A DNA stretch of 64,000 nucleotides from Isoetes taiwanensis (lineage: Eukaryota > Streptophyta > Lycopodiopsida > Isoetales > Isoetaceae), in contig JAJEKV010000084.1 in the NCBI GenBank assembly GCA_021234155.1, forward strand, positions 3,041,702-3,105,701, given 5' to 3'. Both the position numbers and the translations under genes were made by a program. Shown here one piece after another: positions 11,092 to 25,383 of this stretch; within the stretch, counting starts at the first letter, position 1; every line of letters starts with the position of its first letter. A model generated the notes under the pieces. That model was given only the letters and a program-made list of their open reading frames with translations, was not told where the DNA came from and made no database searches.

Positions 11092-14000
11092 TTTCTTCCC
11101 CAATAGCTTGTCGTAAATAGTCTCTTGCCTCATAATATCTTCCAGCACCTTCGTACAAACTACAAACTACACTTTCTAGATGGGAATCCTTTTCCAATCC
11201 ACTCCTCAGTCGTTCATACAAAGCTATCCCTTCCTCAAATTTACCGTTCTCTTGCAGAACTTTCAAAATGCTTCGATGACAACATGAATCCCTTGCAAGG
11301 CCAGATTTTTCCATTTCAAAATACACTCTCAATGCATCTCTGACCAAACCAGCATTCCCTAATGCAAGGACGACTGCATTATAATGCCTTATGTCTGGAA
11401 TTATACCAAAGGATTGCATATCAAGAAAGAGTTTTTCTGCCAAATAGCCCTCTCTTCTCCTAGTGCATGCAGTGAGTAATATGAGGTATGTGACTGGAGT
11501 CGGTACCAAAGCCCTGTTGTCGCATTTGAAAGAGTACTTGCTGAGCTTCTTTAAACAAACCAGCTAGGGCATAGGCTTCCATCAAGTTGTTATATGCCAC
11601 CTGATAATATAAGAAAAAAGAGTTTAATCCTATGGGATAAACTGTTTAACACAATCAAGACAGTTAATGCAAGCAGAAACATAAACCTATACAACCATAA
11701 GTGTTTTATTCAGGAGCATTTGACATATGGCAAGAAAAGGTAAAAACCTCATGTAATTTTAAACCCTTTCTTCTGTATTTCCTGGAATAAATCGGCAGCC
11801 TGCTTATATAAGCCTGCACAGCAAAAACCAAAGTGAAACTTAAATTGACAAATGGGCAGGAAGAAAAACAATGGATAAACCTACAAGGCACCAAATTTTT
11901 ACTTGCTGTCCTTTACCACAAATACCAGGAGAAGTGGACTTCCAGTCAATATTATAAAGTTCGTGACAAGTTATTCCAAATTCTCAATCTTATTAAGTTC
12001 GCATTAAACAAGTTTCCAGATTCTCAATCTTATTAAATTCTCATACAAGATAAAATCACATGCAAATTAAAGAACATCTCAAAGGTGCGCAGTGCCTATA
12101 CCTGCTAGTAGCATTTTATCATTTGAGCATAGATCTTTTCATCCAGCTCACAACCAGAGCCCCTCAATGTTTGTGAAAAGGTTTATTGCTTTCCTTGTTT
12201 GACCACATTTAGTAAAAACACTGCATTATTAAAGACAGTAAAATTGAATACCTTCATTTAGTTGTTCAATAAAGGGCAAAGCAATCTTTTACACAAAAAA
12301 ACCTTATCATGATATCATATGTCCTAAGTGATGCAGGAACTGCGGCAGTTTGCATGCCTGAATAGATTTTTATGGCTTCCATTAGTCTCCTGCAGTAATA
12401 AGACTGATCAAACATTTATTTTTACAGAAGAAAATGGAAAATTCAGACCAGGTTCAAGTTAACACACCAGCACGAAGAGCAGCTTTCATGATAACATTAT
12501 ATGCGCGGTATCAAGAATCAAGCCACTACTCTATATATTCAGCAGGAGGGCATCCAGCTCCTTCAACATTCCTACATGCATAGTCCCCAATTAACTTCAA
12601 GCAACTGATAACACTTTTGTATTAAAAACAAAACCAGACTTACCCCTTTGCTGTATATATTCACCACTGTACTCAAGAGCACAGTGTCTTGTAAAATCTG
12701 AGATTCCTCTATGCCTTGTATGCAAGCAATTGCTTCTTCTAACTTGTTGCACTTCATATACATACTAACCATAGAATTTAGGATGAAATTACTAGGCACA
12801 TGCTCATTCTTGAATAAACCATCAAACAAACTCTTTGCTCTTTCATACTGGTGAGTGTTTCCATAGAGCATAATCAGATGACCAATTGTTTCCTCACTTT
12901 GCTTGAACCCCTTTTGAGCAGCTAACCAACAAAAATATTCAGCTTGAAGGATTTCCCCTGCAATATTTAATAATTATGCAACCCTTAAAATTTAGATGTA
13001 CAACTAATTTATAAATTAAAAGGCAATAAAAGAAATTACTAACCAGCTTTAATGAGGACAAAAATAAGCTGATTATATAGTCCATCATCAAAAGCATAGG
13101 CCCCATCTTTCAAGTGATTTAGCAACTGCATTTGCCTGATCAAGCAGCAAACTTAAAATACAGTTTCACCATTTGAATCACAGCAATGCCATCAACTTCA
13201 GCATACTTGGTAAAAACATTTTCTGCTTCCATCAGGCGACCATTTTAAGCCATATGCAGTTAACATCGTTGTCAGTATTATTATACCATTTGGAAATATC
13301 CTTCTTGTTGCATATCTGCAGAACCATGCCAGCTTTATGCGACCATGTTGGCTTTACAATACAGTTTAATGATTGTCCCATACAACACTTCATCAGGCTT
13401 GACTGAAGACCGCCTCATAAGTGCAAACAACTTTTCTGCCTCTTCAAAGAGATCATTATCTGCATACAAGTTTAGCATATTACTAAAAGCATTCATGTCT
13501 GCAGTACCAAGCTCGAGCATTATGTCTAACACTTTAGAAGCCTTTGTTATATTCCCAACCTTTTGCAAAACAAAGCGAGAAAAATGCTCCAGGCTCTATT
13601 TGGAACTGTAAAGCCCTTTTTAAGGAGTTCTTCCAGAAGCAGCACTGCCTCTTCATGCAGTGCACGTTTTAAATACATGTGGGCCATCACAAGGTAAGTA
13701 CTTGCATCTATAAAGAAGCCCAAGCTGGTTTACCTCCTAAATAGCTGCTCAAGCTTCTTCATAAAGCCCAGCCTTGCCATATATAGTAATGATTGTAGTA
13801 TACACCACCTCATCTGCTGGACACCCACTCTTTACCATCTCAGAAAATATTGATGCTGCAAGTTTATAGTTTCTAGCTTTGTCATAGCGATGCAACATAG
13901 ATGAACAAGTGACCTTAGTTTGGCTTATCCCTGCAATTTCATTGCTTGGAATGCTGCAAGTGCATCCTGGTATTTTTCTAGTTTCTCCATCATTTTAATA

Positions 14001-15129
14001 GCCATGTTATACACAATTTCATCAGGATAATGGCCAGCAACTTGCATGTCTTCAAACACTTTCAAACCTTCCACAAACTTTCCTAATGTCTTGTAGATGC
14101 CAACCATAAGAACAAAAGTTTGAGGAAGTGGCTGCACATTTAATTTGCTTCAATAATATCCTTCCAAAGAAGGTTGGCTTCATGCAGTCTTTGAAGCTTT
14201 CATAAAGTAAGAAAGACAACAAAACAAACCTCGTTCTCACATTGCCTCGCATAGGAAAAAGCATGTCATCAACATGGCCCCATTATTATATGCTAAGGCT
14301 ATGGAGGTTTTTGTCACTTCATCTGATTCACACCTAGAATCCACTGTCTTCTTCAGAATTCCCTCTGCCAGTGCCAGCTTTCCGGCTTCCCCATATATTC
14401 TGAGAAGTATCGTGTATGCAATGACACTTGGAATGTAGCAGATCTGCATCACCCCAACTGTATTTAGTTTCTTGCAACCAAATATATGAAGGAAAAAATT
14501 GCGTTCTGAAGGAAGAATCTTAGTCAAAATATGCATTTTGAGAGAAGATGAAGAAGAACGTTTACCTGCAGTTTCATCCACTCAAAAAACTCTTGTGCTT
14601 GTTTCCAATTTTTCTGCTCCTTGAGCACCACACACATGTCTCTGAATGAGAGCTTGCCAATCCAAGGTGCCATTACATGTCGAATGTTGTAAGACCCGGA
14701 AGCTTCAGATGCAAGGCGCCGTACTCTAGCTATGGCCGACTGCACCAAAACTCAGGCCAGCGCGAATACCCACCTTCTGAATGGTACTGCTCCATTTCTT
14801 CTGGAGTTCGACGGATCACTTTGTAGCCTTAGCTTGGCTTCCTGATTCTTACGAAGCTGGCTTTCCCAAGCCTGGCGCTGTTGAATAATTCGGCGAGCTC
14901 CATCATCAGTTGGAGGGCGTCTGATTCTTCTACGTCTTTGATCCCTTCTGGAAATCCAATCACCATGTTTGCCATCGCTCAGCTTCCAACGCTCACCTTC
15001 AACGTCCAAATTTTGGCACTTTACTTGAACTCTGCTATTATAGAAAACATGAGATGGGCGATGGCGAGTGAAGAATAGATGGGAAGTGCGACCTACAGAT
15101 GGATACTGGGGATGATGAGTAACCTGCAT
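11092..15129 (-). pseudogene. EMB976-like PPR protein gene, unit 1 copy (many frame breaks)
   Basis: Same eight-exon layout as the copies at 26343-30420 and 41653-45738. Breaks include one C lost near 14840 and ~10 bases lost near 14757 (exon 1), and many 1-3 base changes between 12900 and 14330 (exon 2). The intron/exon 3 join has only four C, and one C is lost near the stop so the tail reads AIGEEI. Exon 3 is readable here (LIMLYGNTHQYERAKSLFDG). Changes favour CG, CAG/CTG and homopolymers, so it may be a mis-sequenced intact gene. Confidence 0.75.
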
Positions 15130-16700
15130 AGGTAACGGACGGTTTATCCCATCCTACATATTCCTGCATATTGTTCGGGCATATTGTACTATACTAAGAT
15201 CTGGAAACCCAATGGGGTGTATTATGGTTTTGGGGTGTATGTAGAATTTTTTCCACCACTAATCTTGTAGGATATTCCCCCTAGAGGCATGCGGGGCATT
15301 GGCCTGAAAGGAAGATGTGGTCAAACAGCCATGTTTTGACCCCATCGAATCAATAGAGACAAGAAATCAAATTCAATGGTTGTCAACTAAATCGACAAAA
15401 GAGTAAATACAGCCATGAGAAACATTAGCTGCTAATCCATCTTGTAAAACAAGTTTGACAAAGAGATTGAAGGGAATTGAATTGTAGGTGGCGGGGAAGC
15501 ACAATGAAGCGCAAGTAGACTTGAGCGGTGATGGATAATCTCAAATTAGCTCCTTAATGGCATTAAAACCTTTATCCGCTATTTTCCATCAAAACTTCGA
15601 ATATACAAATTGCGGTCATTAACAAATGAATATCCGCCAAACAATAAAGTAAGTTGTCCTCAGCGAATGCATGTGAATTGTGTCTTTGTAACAATGCGCG
15701 AGAGAGATATCCGGCCAACACACGCATACAAATCCGGCTCATTAAAGAAGTTTCCACTATAGATGAAAGCGAAACTTTTGTATATCTCAAGCGAGATGTG
15801 GTTAATCATTAACCAGCGATTAATCCGGCCATCAGATATCAACGGTGGTTAATGTGGCCAAAAAAGGAGAAAACCAAGCTGGCGGCGGTAGGGGGGAGGC
15901 GAAATTTCAATCAAGCGGTTCTTCTTTGCTCATGGGCAATTTGATTCGCTCTAAAACCATGCCAATCGCTTTTTATGCTAGATTGATGAAAGAGGAAGAG
16001 ATTTGAGGCAAAATAGTGTCGGATCGACAAAAAATACCTAAAAGCAGGTTGGTTCTTGGGCTTCAAAGCGTGTTTGCGCTTCATGGTCGAGATACGACCC
16101 ATTACTTAGCATCTAAGCGAGATATCCGCTGCCGATGAAAATGACGGACAAAGGAATTTCCATAAGGCCTCAACAACACATATCAACGAAGCAAATTTTT
16201 AAGCGGCTTGGCTAAAAACTAAACCAAAGAAAGAACACTCAAATCCTTGGCCTCAAACTCAATGATCTTGGAAAAAAGAATTTACTTCAAACCAAAGAAA
16301 CAAGCGCCCTCTGAATGGCAAAATGGAGATAGAAAGGCATGTGCAAGAGCACCACGCAGCCCATCCACCCCTGGACTACCAACACCAAAGCCCGAGAAAC
16401 ACAAAAAAAAAAAAATACAATCAGTAGCACTACTCCTCCTTGGCGTATCCCGGGGATCAAGCGTCGGCATTTACTATATTTATATACCAATATGCCCACA
16501 TACCATACACAATCATATGTAATAAATATATTGTTCATGACCTTGCGATGTTTATTTAGTGTAATTGGTTTTAGTATTTTCGTTGGAAACGTATACAAAA
16601 TCATATATTGATTTTAAGTGCATTTTTGCCACGGATTTTCATGGCAAGGGTTGGGTGTTGGCATCGTGAATATCGGCATGTTGCGTCTATTGGCGAATTA
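15130..16700. other. Spacer upstream of PPR gene, unit 1
   Basis: Likely promoter side of the minus-strand PPR gene. It holds a damaged foldback (15780 to about 16130) and a 13-A tract (16403-16415). No gene supported. Confidence 0.45.
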
Positions 16701-17579
16701 GCATAGGCGGATCAAGGCTAGTCGATCTATTGGCGGAATTAAGCCCGGTAGATCTACCGGGCTATATGGTGGTTTCTTGCCAATTTTCTTTTTTGCATCC
16801 TCTTTTTTAGCTTGTTGTGTAAAAAGGGAGTAGTAAATTTATGGTTCTTGAGAAATTTGGGGTGAAGCTTCGATTATGATGCTCACACCATGATCTGAAA
16901 ATACGCAAGTGAAAGCGATTAAGCGAGAACTAGAAGATGGTATTTTCATGGCAGCTATACATCATTGCTAATGGTCGGGTTTGGAATCCTTTGCAAGCGA
17001 CCAATATTTTGTAGGTTGGTGTACTAGGCGAGTAATGAATTTGTGGATAAGCCCTTAATAGTTTGATTCTCAACTAGATGCCATTACGCTAGTTTCACAT
17101 TAGATAAATCCATAGTATTTGTTTATTCTTGCATCTTTATTTTTCTTGGCCTTTAAAGAAAGTGTTTTTTCTTTCGTCCACATTCTTGAGGGATGGAACA
17201 AAGCAGGTTATGTTTGAAAGGAGAGGAGTAGAAGGTGTAACCATTTTGTCAAATTATTTTCCTATATTGTTCTCTTATCCTTAAAACACCGAAGTTCACC
17301 ATTTCAAATGGATTGATAATAAGCGGACAACATTCATTAATAGAGGTAGATTGAGTACATGAAGATGATAAGAGCAAGAGTATGGATCTAGGCGGGCGCC
17401 ATTGCATAAATTGGAAGAGATGCAATAGATTTGGCTTGCTTAGAGGCGGAGAAAAGAAGAAAGCGGTAGATAGATCTAGGATGTGTTACTTGCGGTAGGT
17501 GGAAAGCCCTTAGTGGGTTTTCTTTATGCATTTGCTTTCATCACCCAAAAAGCACCGCCCAATTCATAAACATAGCTCA

Positions 17580-18187
17580 ATGCATGAGCACGCGCCTGCA
17601 CCCTCGATAATTACACCATTGCTCTACACAAGGCGGCTTGGTCTTCAAGCGGCCAAATGCTTCTAATTTCCTCCAATTCTAAATTCGAAGTTTGCAACTT
17701 ATGTGTGGATGCATTGGTCTTTAGAACAATTGGACCATGTTTTACACCTTTGATTAACTTGGAGGCGTTATGTAACATCATTACTTTGTCATTTTAATTG
17801 TCCTCTAGCATGTTAATTTTTTTGTCTCTACATAGATCGATGTTTAGACACCAATCTAATGCATAAAGCTTCTATACTTTGCATTTGGAGTTCATCCAAA
17901 ATCAAACAACATATCATCTGAGAGGACTTAAGGTTGGAAATGACATTCAAAAGAATGCGGTGGGAGTTTGCTATGATGCTCACCATATCAAGTTTAGATT
18001 TCCACAAGCTTATGCAATGCCTTTACTTAATTTGGAGCATTATAGAGTATAGCTACAAGTATGGCATGATGGGGAATTTTAGGATGTGAAGGAGCTAATG
18101 AGATGGGGATTGGAGTACCTCTGAAAGACTCAAACACTTCAGGCACAAATTGATACTAGTATGATCCACATGCGCGTGGAACTTCGG
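17580..18187 (+). pseudogene. GH9 (KORRIGAN-type) fragment, unit 2
   Basis: Same fragment as at 2339-2945. It is more damaged: many small changes at CAG/CTG sites break the frame in the NYTIALHK and YKYEA parts. Donor gtaag at 18188 is retained. Confidence 0.65.
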
Positions 18188-18577
18188 GTAAGTCTTTGCC
18201 CCTTCTCGATGATTGTCGGCCGGGAGGCCTTTACGGCTTCTGATATATATGTTGACTATATGTTTTCGCCGATATTCTTTGGCTGCTAAGCGTGGGCCAA
18301 CTTTCTCTGCGACCAAAAGAGACTCAAGCAATGGGCGCAATCTCCGGTTCTAAGTCATAATCATTTTGGACTATCTAAAATTTAAATACAATGCGGATAA
18401 AGAATTATATTGTATTAGTTTTATGCGAGATAAATATATTGTATTAGTTTTATACCGGTTGTGCATTGTCTTTCTATTTTAAATTTGTTATTTTTATTTT
18501 GTCAATGCGATTATATGATTCTTGTCATTATTTCTCTTAGGTGTGACATGTACATTAGTAAAGGCAAGTGATTAGCT

Positions 18578-18920
18578 ATGGTGGTGGGCAGACCTCTAAG
18601 TGTTGTATGCAAGGCTGGCTCGGGAAAATTGGCGTTTCTTGTGGGTTTTGGAGTTACTCTGGGTCTCGTAACCAAGCTTTCTCTTTTCGCTAAATCGTAA
18701 TACTTTTTCCCCTCCCCTTATAACTCGGTAGACTTTTAGCTTATTTTTTAATTATTTGCTTGTTATGATCGCATTGCAGAATCATGAGAAGTCTCCCTTT
18801 GTAAACAAGAATGCACACAGTCTTTGCACCTCTTGCTTTTTTTCATGATTAAATGTGTGATTTTATTTTTACTAGAACAAGCTAATTCAATGCTTCATCT
18901 GATTTATAGAGCTTGCTTGA
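18578..18920 (+). pseudogene. ATP synthase 6 kDa-like gene, unit 2 copy (broken)
   Basis: Same locus as 3333-3675. Exon 1 loses two bases at aaggctggc and one at ttggcgttt, and gains one T at ctcttttcgc. The exon 3 acceptor catacag reads catctg. Changes sit at CAG/CTG or homopolymers, so sequence error is possible. Confidence 0.5.
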
Positions 18921-21900
18921 CTTCTAATGCATTACCATTTAATGCTTGTGATTCGGTTTTGGAATTGAAAATGTTGTCGTCTTCATTTTGTAGTATGTCT
19001 TTAAGGCTTGTTTTAATAAACTTCAATTGTCCCCTGTGATTGCGGTTTAGTGGAGAAACTGTGATAAGCTAATATGTTTATCCTTAACTTCTTATATCTG
19101 GTGTCTATTACAAATTTGCGATTTAGTGGAGAAAATAAGCTAATATTTCTATGTGAACTTCTTATCCGGTGTCTATTACAAATTATGTGCATTGTTTTGG
19201 GAAGATCTAAAAAGTTGCGACTTCTCTTTCATGAGTCTAGTTATCCATTATCTTTGTTTGGTGTAAGACTTAAATCACCAATGAGCTTTTCAGATGAATT
19301 GCATTTCCATTTTAGTGTCTTTATCTCTGGTTTAAAACTTTCAACTAGGCCAATGTTACCATTACACGCATTAACGTAATAGAAAGCCGCTTTTTTTATG
19401 CATAGAAGTATGTAGATTTCTCTTGACCAGATTTGCAATATAAAGTTCACTGGAAGTATACAAATTCACTCCTGTACTTTTGTAATCCTGCAAGACACTT
19501 ATGCAGGAGCTCCTTAACCTAGTTGGTTTGGGCTGAACTTCATTTATCCACGTTCAGTAATGTGGGGACAGATGTGTGGAAAAATGCAGAATGACTAATG
19601 CTTGGTTGATAATTAGAAATATATGGTGGAATTGTTATTCTAGGTACTAATACTACCTTCGCTTTGTTTTGGTGAGATAAGCATGATTGTAGATAAGCCC
19701 ATTTTGCTACCAAAGGCAGCGGGCTCCGATCTTTCTTTGTCGTTACATGTACTTTCGGGAATTGTAATAATGTGAGGGGTAACTTATGTGTATGATCTTT
19801 AATAATTTTCAACAATCATAACTTTGTTATGAAATGAAATGGTTCTAGACGATATGATCACATTTCGTGTGGGAGTTAAACCGGAAAAAAAAAAAAACCA
19901 TATATCCACCTACGGATTTAGGATTTTCAAATGTGTTTATCCACCAAATTTCGCACAAGACCAAATTCAGAATTAGCGGTCACTCCCCTCACCGTCTTTA
20001 AAATCAAATGCCAAAGTGGTCGTTGTTCCACTATTTTTGCCTAGAAATAGAACCTGGAAACTGTAAAAAAGAAAGGTAAAAGGGCTACAAAAAGCACATA
20101 CGTGAAAACATTCTAAAACAAGTTTTGCGGCCGTCAAGAAAGCCCAAACACATGCTACTAAACTCAAGAAGGCATGGACACACTGCGCGCATGCTACTAA
20201 ACTCAAGAACACAATTGGTAACAAGCCTGGGTAAGTGGTCACAAATATCATGCTTGGTTTGTCATTTTTTCGACCCAGTATTTTGCTTATGCCATGTGGC
20301 ATGGGCCAATATCCTGGAATCCTAATCTTGCGTATGAAAATTTCTAGTTTGTTGATCCACTTTACAAAATAGAAATAGGTTCACACTTTTTTGCTGGGGG
20401 CAATAGCTTATTGCCATGTGGCAGGTCTCTACAATGCAAAATTGAAAATGAATAAGGGTGTATCCCTCGGCAATTTCAAACAGCACGTATCAGGTCCTAG
20501 CTACCAGTTTGTGAGACCACCATTCTCATTGCACCTATGATTTGTTTTAACTAGTTCTGACAAAAACTAGGAAGAGGACAAATGAAATCAGGAAGAGGAT
20601 AAACTAAATCTTGCTACGGAACAAACCCAATTCTGATTTAGGGTATTTAGAAGCTTTCAAATCCATTTGAATTGGAGTTCCAAACCTGTGCCATATCAAC
20701 AAAATCAAACTCCAAGTGCGGAATGGGAATGCTACTCCCATGCGTGAAACTTTACAAGGTGTCACGATTACCAGGCCCTTTTTTGGGCGTAATGGGGATG
20801 CACCCTAACCCCATCTTGCATGACTGGTTCTCTAGGTAGCATTTTTTTCTTAGGGTTGTCCTTTGCCGCTACTATTCTTGCAGCAAAGTTTTTGCACTGT
20901 TTTTCGAGCAAAGTTCTTCCTTAGGGTTGTTATAGCCACCTTTGTTCTTTGAGTTCTTGGCGAGTTTTCAGGAGGCGGGGCATAAGCTTTTGCTTTCTTG
21001 TTTTTTTTCGGACGATCGGAATGTATATGGCTCAATAGCATTTTCTTCTAAAAGCTGCGCATTGTCTATAGAGCTTCATAACTTGGGAGTATGAACAAAC
21101 CGAGATAAAAAGTTTCGGCAGACGGGGCAAAATCTTTGCAATTTTCCTCGGATCTGCTTAATAAGGATCGGATCTTCGCCAACTATTCAAGAGCTCTGTA
21201 GAAATTGTGAGGAAAAAAAAGGATGGAGGGGTTCCCTATTTTGCACGGTAATGGCATTTCTTCTGCCATATCCGTTTATCCAGTGGGCTGCTCCTGCTCT
21301 TGGCTACCGCTAGTCGCAGTAGCCATCAGATAAATAGCAGTAGCTAAAGAACAACTATTCGCCATAGTCACAAAAGGTAAAGTATATTTCGTCATAGCCA
21401 TGAAAGGCAAACAAAGATCCACATCCATGAATATCAAGTGCCTGATTCAAATAATTTAATGTATTGTAATGTAATATATTCACAATAGAGGGAACCTGGG
21501 AGGTGGTGGCACTAGGCAATTCAAATTAGGTGCTAGGGTTGCTACGGACGTCATACTTGGGATAGGTTCAATACTCCATACGTTTTATATGCAATACGTA
21601 TTATTCATATGATACGGCACAAATTTATAAATTAGAAAAATATGAACTTACCTTCCTCCTTCCATCGTGCTCCTCATACCCACGGGCCTTGCATTCTAAG
21701 CTTCAATAGAATTATGTAGAATTCAAACTAGCATCTTTTTTTATAATCATGGACTTCTGTTCTTTATCTAAGCTATCAACATAGCCATGATGAATGGTCC
21801 AAGAAAGCTTTGAATAACAACTCCATATAGCAGGATGGAAGACTACTTGACTCTAATGTTGAACAAGCTTGGGCTGCGATGCCTTGTGCCTTTTTGCATT

Positions 21901-23342
21901 CGTGTTAGTAAGTCACAATGAGTGTAAGACTAAAAAAGATTGTCAAATAACAAGATTGTGGCTTATGTAATCATGCCAAAAACATGAGAGAATAGGCTTT
22001 AAACAAGCATTCAAGAATGCATAGGACCCATCATACCACACAAGAGCTCTTCCCAATCTTCTATAAATGAGAATTTACTGCTTAGGTCCAAAAATGTGAC
22101 ATGTACTTGGTTGTAGACAAATGCCAGGACGTTGCCATCCTTGTTGTGAGCATCAAACGTGCTTGAAGAACTCTTCTAGGTCCTGTGAACTGCATTTTTT
22201 TCCATCTTCTCTTTACATAAATGCTTAAAATGAGAGCCAAAATGAGAAGACAACAGTAATAAGAAACCTAAACTTGCGTATAAAAAGCAAAACATATATG
22301 AAGGCCTAAACCCTTGCCCGGAATTAGCTTCTTCAAACTAAAAACTAGTCTAATCCACTCCCAAACTTTATGGTTCCATGGTTCAGGCCAAGAAACACAT
22401 TGTTGAAGCTGAAACAGAGATAAACCTTTGGCAATGCACTTGTATGGTAAGAGGCGAATCAAGCTCATATCAGATAAGAAGTGTAGAGATTTAGGCGAAT
22501 GAGACGAATCTTTCCATAGTCCTCTTGGCGACTCCAATTTGGGGGCCTCCACCGTAAAAGAAATGGCGAACCCCTAAAAAAAAATTAATACAGAGCCTAC
22601 TCAACATTCGTATCCACTTTTCAAGAAACCCCTAAATATAGCATCTTTGCAAAGATTCGCCTCTTAAGGGAAACCCTGGTCTTGCCTAGCATGGCTACAA
22701 GATTCCTACAGTGGCCTAGGCTTATAGTTGGTCCTCGCGTTTGGGGCGGCTATGGGTCCGACACCTCACGGGTCGTGAGAAAACATGCCTATATGGATGT
22801 CACGGGCTCGATGGGGGCGCCTAGCGGTACCATGGATTTTGGAGGGTTCAAGTCGGGTAAGACCGCGTTTGCACCTAGTGGCACGTATTCTCTAGCACAT
22901 CCAGGGATCCATTATGTTCGGGGAGGAGACACTTCTCTGACATGCCTCATCGGACTAGGGAGATGTAACCCAGAGTAGTCTCATAGGGTGATTCCATGAG
23001 ATTGCATCTACGGAAGGCTACAATCATGTCATAGCATGTTTGACCTATACGCAAAGTGTGCACAAGAGGGGGGATGGAGTGGACCACCCTAGCCATTGTT
23101 CCATGCCATCCAACACCATGTTATACTTCCGTCTGCTAATATTTTGAGGCCCTGACCGTCGGTTGACCCCATGGATGTCTGAGCCCAGTGTAGTGCCCTT
23201 GTTGTGATGGGTTACTTATGTTACTTTGTACTTGTATTGTCATTTAGTTAAAGATGATGGATGGGCCACCAGCCATTGGTGGTATATTATTTGAGCATGA
23301 TTCTTTGTATGCTAATATGTATATGCGCTTCATTTTGTATAG
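18921..23342. other. Unit 2 long spacer
   Basis: As in unit 1. Here the poly-A tract is 13 A (19885-19897). The patch at 22690-22978 is open on the plus strand and includes TAFAPSGTYSLAHPGIHYV. It may be an upstream exon of the acidic ORF that follows, but I do not recognise it. Confidence 0.5.
21559..21626 (+). mobile_element. 5' end fragment of hAT-type element, unit 2
   Basis: Same 68-bp remnant as at 6305-6372. Confidence 0.75.
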
Positions 23343-24059
23343 GATTCCCATAGAGGATGTGGGGACGAATGACACCTACATGTTGTTAAGCCCGACACTT
23401 GGCCATCCCAAGTGGCAAGTATGACGTAGGGCCCTACCATGGTTATGTAGTCGCCACGGGAGAGGAATTCTCGTATTTGTACGATGGGAGCATTGTATAG
23501 ATTCTGGGAGCGTCATATTCTCGGACGAGTCAGCCGACATCGAGGATATCGAGGAGTCCGATACAGAAAGGCCAGGTCCGAGTAATACCGGAGTTCCGTT
23601 TGAGGACTTCACTGTACGTGATCCATCCGACTCTCCAATGCTAATTACCCTGACAAACGGAGAACATGTTAGAAGAAACATGCCTCGAGGATTTTGTAGT
23701 AAGTGAAAAGGCCAGAGGAGGTTGAACCTAGGCCAGCAGGCAAAAGAGGATGGGACTCTGAACGATGAAACTGACGAAGATGGTGCTGCCCAAAAAGATG
23801 AATTGTGGAGACCCAAGCCGTCATCCATCCCCATGAATCTGAGCCTGTGTAGGATTTCCCCTTGTTATTGTTGTTATTATATGTATCTTGATATGATGTT
23901 ATTATGGTGATCCACGCCTTCGAGTTGGTTATATATTTTATGTGATATTATGTGCTCATGTTTTTATGTTTCCATAGCTATGATGGTTCTGAGGAAGATG
24001 GGATGAATGACACTTCATTTCTTCCCACGCCGGACTCTTGTTCACCATCAAGAGCCTAA
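23343..24059 (+). pseudogene. Unrecognised acidic coding remnant, unit 2
   Basis: Counterpart of 38630-39345, nearly identical in sequence, including the same internal TGA. The upstream part around 23380-23400 is altered (ttgttaagcc in place of tcctcgctc). Confidence 0.45.
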
Positions 24060-24596
24060 CATCGATAGACGGCCTCATATTAATGAGTTGCGATCTCCTC
24101 TTGATATATGATCGGGGCATCGTGATATGGCAGGAGTCCTGGCCCGGCGAAGACTGTGGCAATACCTGGGAGCGTAAAAGGTGTTAGCCTAAAACAGCCT
24201 CTTTTTAAGGTGCATGATTGCCTTGTAGGCATCACCTTTATTGATGAAGATCGTGATCGGAGCAGATTAATGGCCTTTCTATATAAACACTCTTTAAAAC
24301 CCTAGCCAACAATGCATACAAGCTTCACATCTCGCACCCTTTGGATGACATCTATACGAAGCAGAAGGAGTATAGTATTATATAAGCAACAACACAAGTA
24401 AAAATCATGATATGTAGATTATGAATAGTAAAGCAAGATACAGTTATAGCATAGCTGTTAAATTTCAAATTTTTGGCATCATGGCCTTGTTAAGTTTCAA
24501 ACTTATGTCATCATGGCCATGCTAAATTTAGTTAAATTTGATAGATGTGGCATCTACAATCACATAAAATGCATACCTCAAGTAATGAAAGCTTAT

Positions 24597-25245
24597 CCTC
24601 TAGCACTTAGCCTCCCTCTAGCACCTAGCATGGAATAATTTAAGGGCTAAACTTAGCTATGTGGCGATTTTTTAGCACATTTTCCAAACGAATTGGCTAA
24701 AGTAAATGGAAAAATGTGGAAAAAATAATAATTTTAGCTTAACTTTTTTTAGATTTGCACCAATCCTAGAACTCTTTAGCCAAACGCTAGAAAGTAAAAG
24801 AGTCAAATTTTGTATTGTTTAGCCAAACCACAGAAACTTTTAGAATGAATTTCGGGCTAGTTTAGCTAACATCATTCTAGTTTATAAGAAATAGATGATT
24901 AGTAGTTTAGTTTCTAGCATTATAAATTAATTTGAGACCTAGACTTGCTAGTTAGCGTTATTTTAGAATGTTTTCACAAAGAAAATGACTAAAATAAGTG
25001 GAAACAATTGAAAAAAAAGTATAGTGATTTGGCTTAATATTTTTCATTGGCCACACCAGAGAAATTTTTGGGTGATATTTGGGTTAGTTTAGCTAAACAC
25101 TAGAAAGTATGAGAGGAAAAATGTGTAGAGTTTAGCTAAACCACAGAAAGTTTTAGGATTAATATCGAGCAGGTTTAGCTAAAGTCATTCTGGCTAATAA
25201 GAAATATGCGATGGTACTAGAGGGAGGCTAGGCGCTAGAGGGAGG
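24597..25245. mobile_element. MITE-like element, unit 2
   Basis: Same element as 9336-9994. The arms are clearer here (right arm ggtactagagggaggctagg at 25213). Confidence 0.6.
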
Positions 25246-25325
25246 AGAGAGGAGGCTAGGCGAGAGGAGAGATTCTGGCACCTAGCCCTCCTCTCTCCTC
25301 CCTCTAGCTCCTAGCCTCCCTCTAG
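25217..25325. repeat. GA/CT foldback (inverted repeat), unit 2
   Basis: A ~37-bp arm beginning ctagagggaggctaggcg is followed after a ~35-bp loop by its reverse complement ending cctagcctccctctag. It can form a long hairpin. It overlaps the right end of the MITE-like element. Copies: 9968-10070 (damaged) and 40501-40609. Confidence 0.75.
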
Positions 25326-25383
25326 TAACAAGCCCTCTTCTCTCTCCTCCCTCTAGCACTCTGGCCCTATTATCTCTCTAAAG

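Larger units (their letters stand above)
1459..16700. repeat. Tandem segmental duplication, unit 1 (~15.24 kb)
   Basis: Sequence from gcataggcagatcaagg at 1459 recurs at 16701 and 32004 in the same order and orientation over the whole length. Unit 1 has the most small indels relative to units 2 and 3, especially at 7.2-8.9 kb and 12.9-16.7 kb. At the unit 2/3 junction a short direct repeat (tctattggcaggt) occurs on both sides of the boundary, possible microhomology for the duplication. Confidence 0.95.
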
